Source of the DNA: Clostridia bacterium
Lineage (GTDB): Bacteria > Bacillota > Clostridia > Oscillospirales > CAG-382
DNA length: 11,828 nucleotides
NCBI GenBank assembly: GCA_900757905.1
Contig: CAAEPN010000227.1
Span: 1-11,828, forward strand
Direction: 5' to 3'
Both the position numbers and the translations under genes were made by a program. The notes below the pieces were generated by a model. It saw only the letters and a list, made by a program, of their open reading frames with translations. It was not told where the DNA came from and did no database searches. How positions within the stretch are numbered: the stretch's first letter is position 1; each line of letters begins with the position of its first letter. Below are positions 6,589-11,828 of the stretch, one piece after another.

Positions 6589-6614
6589 AAAAATGAAAGA
6601 AAGGCGGCAATTTC

Positions 6615-7445
6615 ATGATACTTAAAACCGAACAAGCCGAATTATTCGAGCTTTTAAAGGCTTTTTACGAAATCACCGGTATAAAAACGGCGCTGTACAA
6701 CACCGATTTTGAAGAAATATTGGCCTACCCTATCGAAAACTGTCCGCTCTGCCGCGAGATTCAAAAATGCTATTCCACTCGCTGCACAAAAAGCAACATG
6801 CTTTTGTTTGAAGAATGCAAGAAGCAGGACAATGTCGTTATCCGAACCTGTCATGCCGGACTTACCGAAGCGGCGTGTCCGTTAAAAACGGAGGGCGGCA
6901 CAGTGATCGGCTACATTATGTATGGGCAAATTACCAATCAGCCCGACCGCAAACGCTTTTGTGAAAGCATTTCAGAAAAGCTTTCTGAAATGCCGCAGAT
7001 CGACGCCGGGATTGCCGAATCCTCTAAAGATATCACTTGCTTTTCCGACAGTCAGCTTAAGGCGGTTTCACGTATTTTTACGGCGTTAAATGCCTATATC
7101 CGGCTAAAGCATTTGGCATATGCCGCAGAAAAGCCTCTCATGTATGCGGTCATGGACTATATTTCCGAACATCTTAACGAGGATTTGTCGGTAAGCGCGC
7201 TCTGCCGAAGATTCGGCGTTTCACGCGCCGAGCTATATAAACTGTCAAAAAGCTATATGCCGGACGGAATCGCAGAATTTATCAAAAATGCACGGCTTGC
7301 ACGCGCGGCAGAGCTGTTGAAAAAGACAGACGAACCGGTTTGGCTTATTGCGGAAAACACCGGTTTTTCCGACAAAGACCATTTTTTGCGGCTGTTCAAG
7401 AAAAAATATGGAGTCCCGGCCGGAAAGTACCGAAAAAATTTGTAG
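6615..7445 (+). CDS. PocR-domain AraC-family transcriptional regulator
   Basis: A protein of 276 residues. Residues 5-165 match the PocR sensory domain (PF10114 type): ELFELLKAFYEITG, a cysteine-rich middle and VIGYIMYGQITNQP at 97-110. In Salmonella PocR this domain type precedes an AraC DNA-binding domain and responds to a small diol; the ligand here is unknown. Residues 176-276 are an AraC/XylS domain with both helix-turn-helices (about 191-212 and 241-262, the second containing IAENTGFSDKDHFLRLFKK). Seven cysteines lie between 43 and 88 (C43, C46, C52, C57, C68, C79, C88), which could suit metal or redox sensing. AAGGCGG lies 7 bases before the start. It sits 129 bases upstream of the GH36 gene on the same strand and most likely activates it. 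No terminator separates them, so read-through is possible. Confidence 0.9.
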   Translation: MILKTEQAELFELLKAFYEITGIKTALYNTDFEEILAYPIENCPLCREIQKCYSTRCTKSNMLLFEECKKQDNVVIRTCHAGLTEAACPLKTEGGTVIGYIMYGQITNQPDRKRFCESISEKLSEMPQIDAGIAESSKDITCFSDSQLKAVSRIFTALNAYIRLKHLAYAAEKPLMYAVMDYISEHLNEDLSVSALCRRFGVSRAELYKLSKSYMPDGIAEFIKNARLARAAELLKKTDEPVWLIAENTGFSDKDHFLRLFKKKYGVPAGKYRKNL

Positions 7446-7450
7446 ACGTT

Positions 7451-7484
7451 TTTACAGTTTTTATAAACGACTTTCACTGTTTTT
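7451..7484 (+). promoter_or_regulatory. Candidate AraC-type direct-repeat operator
   Basis: Two similar T-rich elements, TTTACAGTTTTT (7451-7462) and TTTCACTGTTTTT (7472-7484), start 21 bases apart. The GTTTTT cores are 22 bases apart (7457 and 7479). The downstream copy overlaps where the -35 of the promoter at 7501 would be. Two same-face half-sites with the proximal one at the -35 is the classic class II arrangement for AraC activators. This is inference from pattern only. Confidence 0.4.
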
Positions 7485-7506
7485 TTGCTTCACGGCGCGG
7501 TATGAT
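7478..7506 (+). promoter_or_regulatory. Activator-type promoter of the GH36 gene
   Basis: TATGAT (7501-7506) is a good -10. At 17 bp upstream the -35 is TGTTTT (7478-7483), a poor match. A good -10 with a bad -35 fits an activator-dependent promoter. Transcription should begin near 7513, giving a leader of about 60 bases. A small 5-bp inverted repeat, CATAG/CTATG (7545-7557), abuts the ribosome binding site GAGGGAGG (7557-7564). Confidence 0.45.
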
Positions 7507-7574
7507 TAAAGAAAACAAAACTTTACGTTTGAATCGCTCAAGCACATAGGATCTATGAGGGAGGAAACAAATTC

Positions 7575-9413
7575 ATGACAACGCTTGCACAAAAGCTCTT
7601 ATCGCACGATTTATGGAACATTTCAGGGAATTTCGGAAAATACACGGCAGACGCCTTTCATTCCAAAAATGATTTTCTCGAAGTCAACGCGAGCTATACC
7701 GAAGACAACAATCACGTGTTCCACTATACCGGCCTTTTGGAAAACCTTTCGCAAAACGCGCTCGCCTTAAACTGTCTTCATGCCAAATTTCATCTCGGAA
7801 GCGGCGAATTTGAGGTATACACGCAATATAATGGCTGGCAAAATGAAAACACCGGCGCATGGCAGCCGCTCGTTTCGGAGGTTCGCGTTTCATCGGATAC
7901 CATTCGTACCGCTTACGGCGCGGCGCCGTTTATGGCGCTCCGCAACAAGCAGACCGGACGCGGCGTTGTTTTTCACCTTGTCTGCGACTATGCATGGTCG
8001 ATTAGCGTAAAGCTTGTGCCGCAGAACGGCGAGGTCGCTGTAGCTGAATTGGAAATCGGTCTCAATTCCGAGAACCTCTTTTTAGACGTACCGGCCGGTG
8101 AAAAAGTTCCGACGCCGGAAGTGATTTTTTATGAATTCACAAACACGGTCGATTTAGACTGTGCAAAGCTGCATAAATTCTGCCTTGCTAACTACAAAAG
8201 AAAAGAAATGCCGGTCATTTATAACACTTGGCTTGCAAACTTTGATAACATAAACGTCGATTTTGTCTGTGCGCAAATACCCAAAGCCGCCGCGATTGGC
8301 TGCGAGTATTTTGTTATCGACGCCGGCTGGTTCGGAAAAGGCGACGATTGGTACAGCTGCCGCGGCGATTGGAAAGAACAAGCAAGCGGAAAGCTCCAAG
8401 GCAAGGTTTTTGAAATATCCGAAAAAGTACGCCATAGCGGTATGAAATTCGGGCTTTGGTTTGAAATAGAATCCGCAAACAAAAAAGCGGACGCGATCCA
8501 ATTACACCCAGAGGATTATTTTACACCGAACGGTAACATGTATTTCTTGGATTTCTCAAACGAACAAGCACGTCAGAGGATCCTTGAGGTACTTTCTGAA
8601 AACATTAAAAAGTACCAAATTGAATTTATCAAATTCGACTTTAATCAAGATGTCCGTTACGATGCAAAAAAATCCGCCTATACTGCCTATTACCGCGGTT
8701 ATGAGCTGTTTTTAGCTTCTCTCAAGGAGCGTTATCCGAACATCTATCTCGAAAACTGCGCCTCCGGCGGAATGCGTATCGATTTAAAAAACGCGTCCCG
8801 TTTCGACAGCTTTTGGTTAAGCGACAACCAAAGTCCTTATGAAGGAATGCGGATTTTCAAAGAAGGCATCAAGCGTCTTCCTCCGCAGTGTATCGAAAAA
8901 TGGGCGGTACTCACCTCATTGGAAAATTTCTTTCCGACATACGCCAGTACAGAAAAAGAAAAAATTCTTTCCACGCATGACGCAACCTGGGACAGCATTG
9001 TAGGAGTCCATGAATCCTTTCTGAAAGGCTTTCTTTCGGGCAGCCCAATCGGAATCAGCTGCGATCTGACGCGCATTTCCGATTCGCTTACCGAGATCTT
9101 ACGTCAGCATATCGCTGAATTCAAAGAAAGCCGGAGCTTTTGGGAATCGGCTGTATGCAGCATTTTGGCCGACACGGAGAAAATTTTGGTTTTACAATAT
9201 GAAACGGATACGCAAATCCGGATTTTGGCTTTTTCCTACAAAACCATGCAGCATAAACTCACCGTTTACCCGAAAGTCGATATAGGCGCTGCATATCTTA
9301 TCGAAAACGAGCGTATTCCCGGAGACGAATTAACACAAAACGGTATCGAGCTTAACATTTCCGGCAACTACCGCACGGCGTTTTTGCAGCTTGAAAAGGC
9401 GGCGCGCAACTAA
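7575..9413 (+). CDS. GH36-family alpha-galactosidase-like glycoside hydrolase
   Basis: A protein of 612 residues of clan GH-D (melibiase, PF02065 type). GH36 enzymes hydrolyse alpha-galactosides with retention. An N-terminal beta-sandwich covers about 1-205. The TIM barrel covers about 210-510 and shows the family landmarks: VIDAGWFG (247-254), GLWFEIE (293-299), the nucleophile Asp in IKFDFN (D355), ENCASGGMR (393-401, the CxxGGxR substrate motif) and the acid/base Asp in WLSDNQSP (D417). A short C-terminal beta domain ends the protein. It is about 100 residues shorter than common 720-750 residue GH36 enzymes, mostly in the N-terminal domain. Several usually conserved positions differ (KFDFN for KWD.N, FEIE for FEPE, SDN for SDD), so the exact sugar (galactose, N-acetylgalactosamine or arabinopyranose) is uncertain. 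No signal peptide is visible, so it acts in the cytoplasm on imported substrate. The stop codon lies 1 base before the transporter start. Confidence 0.9.
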   Translation: MTTLAQKLLSHDLWNISGNFGKYTADAFHSKNDFLEVNASYTEDNNHVFHYTGLLENLSQNALALNCLHAKFHLGSGEFEVYTQYNGWQNENTGAWQPLVSEVRVSSDTIRTAYGAAPFMALRNKQTGRGVVFHLVCDYAWSISVKLVPQNGEVAVAELEIGLNSENLFLDVPAGEKVPTPEVIFYEFTNTVDLDCAKLHKFCLANYKRKEMPVIYNTWLANFDNINVDFVCAQIPKAAAIGCEYFVIDAGWFGKGDDWYSCRGDWKEQASGKLQGKVFEISEKVRHSGMKFGLWFEIESANKKADAIQLHPEDYFTPNGNMYFLDFSNEQARQRILEVLSENIKKYQIEFIKFDFNQDVRYDAKKSAYTAYYRGYELFLASLKERYPNIYLENCASGGMRIDLKNASRFDSFWLSDNQSPYEGMRIFKEGIKRLPPQCIEKWAVLTSLENFFPTYASTEKEKILSTHDATWDSIVGVHESFLKGFLSGSPIGISCDLTRISDSLTEILRQHIAEFKESRSFWESAVCSILADTEKILVLQYETDTQIRILAFSYKTMQHKLTVYPKVDIGAAYLIENERIPGDELTQNGIELNISGNYRTAFLQLEKAARN

Positions 9414-9414
9414 C

Positions 9415-10272
9415 ATGTACTACGTTCTTTTGTTTATTTCGGTTTTTACCGATACGTTAAAAAACATTTGGTATAACCAGTTCAGCAACAGCGTTTTGAA
9501 ATCGATAAGCGACGCGGTATTATTCAATGCCGTGTGCGGTGTCGGTGCAGTCGGCTTTTTTCTCTGCACCGGCTGCGGCTTTCAGATATCCGCGTTTTCC
9601 CTTGTTTTAGCGCTGTTTTTTGCCCTTGTCACGGCAGCGGCGCAGTTCTTTTCACTTATGGCAATGTCCGCAGGCTCGATGTCATTCAGCGTTCTGTTCA
9701 CCTATCTCGGCATGATCATTCCGACGCTTTTCGGGATAATCGTTTACCGTCAGCCGGTAGGTCCGCTGCAAATAATCGGTCTTGTTCTTATGATGGCAGC
9801 GCTGTATCTCAGCTCTGGCATCAAAAAAGGCGAAAGAATAAACTTGAAATGGCTACTCTTTGCGCTCGGAAGTTTTGTAGCATGGGGCCTTGTAGGAGTC
9901 ATCCAACAGATTCATCAGAATTCGGCAAAAGCGTATGAAATCAACGTTTTCCTAGTTTGGTCCTTTCTGTTTCTGACCGTATTCTTCACACTCATTTATG
10001 TGTTTCTGCCAAAATCGAACCGCAATTACCGCTTAAAAAACAAGGCGACGTTTCCATCGCTTATTTCGGGTGTTATCATCGGCGCAGTAAACCTTATCAA
10101 TCTGTATTTGAGCGCAAAGCTCCCAAGCATCGTGCTGTTTCCGATTCTCAACGGCGGTGTTATCGTGCTTTCGGGACTTGCCGCACTGCTTATTTTCAAG
10201 GAAAAGCTATCGCGCTCGGAATACGCCGGAATCGCAATCGGAACGCTTGCGATCTGCTTGCTTGGAATTTAA
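9415..10272 (+). CDS. DMT superfamily (EamA-type) transporter
   Basis: A protein of 285 residues with about ten hydrophobic helices in two EamA halves (about 1-134 and 145-285), the standard drug/metabolite transporter architecture. A basic loop (SNRNYRLKNK, 201-210) lies between helices in the second half. The C-terminus has the typical acidic-basic turn FKEKLSRSEYAG before the last helix. DMT proteins move sugars, amino acids, nucleotides or metabolites; substrate and direction cannot be read from sequence. It begins 1 base after the GH36 stop, with AAGGCGG (9396-9402) inside the hydrolase gene 12 bases upstream, so translational coupling is likely. No ABC or PTS transporter is in the window, so this may be the uptake or export partner of the hydrolase. 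Confidence 0.88.
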   Translation: MYYVLLFISVFTDTLKNIWYNQFSNSVLKSISDAVLFNAVCGVGAVGFFLCTGCGFQISAFSLVLALFFALVTAAAQFFSLMAMSAGSMSFSVLFTYLGMIIPTLFGIIVYRQPVGPLQIIGLVLMMAALYLSSGIKKGERINLKWLLFALGSFVAWGLVGVIQQIHQNSAKAYEINVFLVWSFLFLTVFFTLIYVFLPKSNRNYRLKNKATFPSLISGVIIGAVNLINLYLSAKLPSIVLFPILNGGVIVLSGLAALLIFKEKLSRSEYAGIAIGTLAICLLGI

Positions 10273-10275
10273 CGA

Positions 10276-10313
10276 AAAAAGCTTGAAAAGTGAGAGGCTT
10301 TTCAAGCTTTTTC
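10276..10313. terminator. Terminator after the GH36-transporter operon
   Basis: A perfect 15-bp stem, 10276-10290 with 10298-10312, around a TGAGAGG loop, with A-tract and T-tract on the two sides. It starts 3 bases after the transporter stop. The next promoter's -35 begins 3 bases beyond it, so the oxidoreductase is a separate unit. Confidence 0.93.
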
Positions 10314-10315
10314 TA

Positions 10316-10344
10316 TTGACAAGAAGAGATTTTCAACGTATACT
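10316..10344 (+). promoter_or_regulatory. Sigma-A promoter of the FAD oxidoreductase gene
   Basis: TTGACA (10316-10321), a 17-bp spacer and TATACT (10339-10344; 5/6). The predicted start is near 10351, with a leader of about 22 bases. The strong promoter needs no activator on its face, unlike that of the GH36 gene. Confidence 0.87.
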
Positions 10345-10372
10345 GTTCTTAACAAATCTCTGGAGGTGGACT

Positions 10373-11647
10373 ATGAAAACGGATTATGACGTCATTATCA
10401 TTGGCGGCGGAACGGCCGGCGTCATTGCCGCCGTTCAGGCAGGACGTGCCGGCGTACAAACGTTACTTGTCGAAAAGGATGAAATATTAGGCGGTACGCT
10501 CACCAAGGCCGGAATCTCCTGCCCCGGTCCGTTTTATGCCTGGCGAAAGCCGGCCATTGCCGGAATCGGTTACGAGCTTGTTACCAAATGCGCCGCCGAA
10601 TCGGATATTCCCCTGCCCGATTATTCCACGCAAGAACCGTGTCCACAAGGACGTTGGGCGGTTCATGTCAACCCGCATGTTTATGCGCTTATCTGCGACC
10701 AAGCGGTAAACGACGCCGGCGTTGATGTTCTGTTTGACGCGATGTGCGCACGGATCGAAGAAACGGACAATACGAAAAAAGTAACGCTTTGTCTGAAGGA
10801 AGGCCTACGCGATTTCACCTGCAAGGTGCTTATTGACGCGACCGGCGACGCAAATGCCGTAAGTCTTGCCGGGTATGATGTTATCCGCGTGAAGGACGTG
10901 CAGCCGGCGACCTATACCGCAAAGCTCGAAGGTGTTCCCAAGCTTTCCGACGAAGAACTCTCTGCACTGCGAGCTGATTACGAGAATACTGTCAGGCAAG
11001 GTCTATTACGCTACACTGACAGCGGTTGGAACTCTCACGGCATGGACACGCGCTTTCTTTCAACGCGCGGCCATAACGGCAATCACATCTTTCTGTCCGG
11101 TATCGACGCGTCCACAAGCGCCGGAATCAGTGCATATGCTTTAGAGGGTCGTGCCGCAATTCTGCGTTTGCTCCGCTTCTACAAAAAATACGACTTCTTT
11201 AAGGATTTGAAGCTTACCTGGCTCAGTCCCGTATGCGGCATTCGCGAAACGGTACGCATTGTCGGCAAACAGACCGTCACCGAAGAAAAATATCTTTCCG
11301 GGGAGCGTTATGGCGACGACGTATGTTTTGCATACTATCCGGTCGATCTGCACGACGCCAGTTCTTACGGCAGAAAAAAGATATACCATGAGCCGGAGGT
11401 CGTCCCGACTGTGCCGCGCGGTGCGCTGCTTCCAAAAGGCAGCCGCAATCTTATCACCGCCGGACGCTGTATCAGTGCAGACAGAGCTTCCCTTTCCGCG
11501 CTTCGCGTGGAAGCGGCCTGCATGGCTACCGGACAGGTTGCCGGCGCACTTGCGGCGCTTGCTGTAAAGACCGGAATCGAAGCAAGTGAGATTCCCATGA
11601 GCGATTTAAAAAATCTGCTTGAAGCGCACGGCGCAATCGTTCCGTAA
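10373..11647 (+). CDS. FAD-dependent oxidoreductase (FAD_oxidored family)
   Basis: A protein of 424 residues of the PF12831 type. The N-terminal dinucleotide-binding fold reads DVIIIGGGTAGVIAAVQAG with the ribose-binding Glu at 34, followed by ILGGTLT (38-44). LIDATGDANA (153-162) is the second FAD contact. GIRETVRIVGKQTVTEEKY (289-307) is the family's G-x-R-E motif. NLITAGRCISADR (359-371) and the helix from about 378 close the FAD site at the C-terminus. Members oxidise varied substrates, and several occur in carbohydrate loci, but the substrate is unknown here. No signal peptide is visible, so it is cytoplasmic. GGAGGTG (10362-10368) fixes the start; the longer in-frame extension upstream crosses the terminator and promoter and is not real. 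It is a single-gene unit, just downstream of the GH36-transporter operon. Confidence 0.9.
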   Translation: MKTDYDVIIIGGGTAGVIAAVQAGRAGVQTLLVEKDEILGGTLTKAGISCPGPFYAWRKPAIAGIGYELVTKCAAESDIPLPDYSTQEPCPQGRWAVHVNPHVYALICDQAVNDAGVDVLFDAMCARIEETDNTKKVTLCLKEGLRDFTCKVLIDATGDANAVSLAGYDVIRVKDVQPATYTAKLEGVPKLSDEELSALRADYENTVRQGLLRYTDSGWNSHGMDTRFLSTRGHNGNHIFLSGIDASTSAGISAYALEGRAAILRLLRFYKKYDFFKDLKLTWLSPVCGIRETVRIVGKQTVTEEKYLSGERYGDDVCFAYYPVDLHDASSYGRKKIYHEPEVVPTVPRGALLPKGSRNLITAGRCISADRASLSALRVEAACMATGQVAGALAALAVKTGIEASEIPMSDLKNLLEAHGAIVP

Positions 11648-11653
11648 AAATAT

Positions 11654-11688
11654 AAACGCAGTCACAAGAAATTCTTGTGACTGCGTTT
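11654..11688 (+). terminator. Terminator-like hairpin after the oxidoreductase
   Basis: A perfect 15-bp stem, 11654-11668 with 11674-11688, around an AAATT loop, 6 bases after the stop codon. The T-tract is only three bases, so termination efficiency is uncertain, but position and stem strength fit a terminator. Confidence 0.75.
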
Positions 11689-11689
11689 C

Positions 11690-11828
11690 AGACTGTTGCA
11701 AAAGTCTATAAGGCTTTTCGGGCAAAGCCCGATTTCAATTAAAATCTGAAAAATCCGGGGACATGCGCCACGGATTTTTCTCCGATAGATTCGCGAGTGT
11801 CGAAAAGCGGAGCTTTTTGGCATGAGGC
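11690..11828. repeat. Hairpin-dense non-coding end, possibly the edge of an insertion sequence
   Basis: No full gene is visible. AGACTGTTGCAAAAGTCT (11690-11707) is an 18-bp palindrome with one mismatch and resembles the terminal inverted repeats (AGACTTTTGCAACAG on the other strand) that I associate with some Firmicute insertion sequences. Three hairpins follow: TCGGGC/GCCCGA (11718-11732), AAAAATCCG/CGGATTTTT (11749-11779) and AAAAGC/GCTTTT (11803-11817). On the minus strand a short open frame from an ATG near 11825 reads out through the palindrome, but I do not recognise the peptide. The identification as an insertion-sequence end is tentative. Confidence 0.35.

Noticed and set aside
7441..7456. 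A catabolite-repression (cre-like) element near the end of the regulator gene
   Set aside because: TGTAGACGTTTTTACA has at least two mismatches at positions conserved in cre sites and overlaps a stop codon, so the match is too weak to call.
10157..10372. N-terminal extension of the FAD oxidoreductase frame
   Set aside because: It overlaps the transporter gene, a strong terminator and the promoter. The dinucleotide-binding motif begins just after the ATG at 10373, which has its own ribosome binding site.
1..11828. CRISPR array, toxin-antitoxin pair, retron or other defence system
   Set aside because: No regularly spaced short repeats, no reverse transcriptase, nuclease-helicase or toxin-like gene pairs are seen; the intact genes all fit ordinary families.

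Overview
The window looks like chromosome from a mid-GC Gram-positive bacterium, most likely a gut-type member of the Clostridia (Oscillospiraceae or relatives). The reasons are strong AGGAGG-like ribosome binding sites, near-consensus sigma-A promoters with 17-bp spacers, rho-independent terminators after most units, a BspA-like leucine-rich repeat exoprotein, an exoprotein with tandem Ig-like repeats and a copper-amine-oxidase-N type C-terminus, and a PocR/AraC regulator. The taxonomic placement is inference from gene style; there is no rRNA or core marker gene here.

Layout. Positions 1-630 are visibly more AT-rich than the rest. They hold a small XRE-type helix-turn-helix regulator broken by an in-frame TAA, behind a near-perfect promoter and followed by a terminator, probably a remnant of an integrated element. 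At 659-1327 (minus) is a YoaK/DUF1275 membrane protein, divergent from an endonuclease/exonuclease/phosphatase-family hydrolase at 1515-2192; back-to-back consensus promoters lie between them. At 2260-2430 a self-contained unit (promoter, tRNA-Val with anticodon GAC, terminator) precedes a secreted BspA-like LRR protein (2461-4374). That gene converges on a second secreted protein (4443-6422, minus), and both end at one perfect 17-bp bidirectional hairpin.

From 6615 to 11647 is a probable sugar-utilisation region. A PocR-domain AraC-family regulator is followed by a cytoplasmic GH36 alpha-galactosidase-like enzyme and a DMT/EamA transporter that begins one base after the hydrolase stop codon. 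A terminator separates these from an FAD-dependent oxidoreductase with its own strong promoter. The simplest reading is that the regulator senses a small ligand and activates the hydrolase-transporter pair, the transporter moves the substrate or product, and the intracellular hydrolase cleaves a galactoside-like bond. Whether the oxidoreductase belongs to the same pathway is open.

The last 140 bases hold no complete gene. They are crowded with palindromes and hairpins and resemble the end of an insertion sequence or another repeated non-coding element. I see no CRISPR array, no defence system and no clearly new multi-gene system. The most unusual items are the compact PocR/GH36/DMT cluster with candidate regulator half-sites, the 222-bp tandem repeats in the exoprotein gene, and the hairpin-dense right end.
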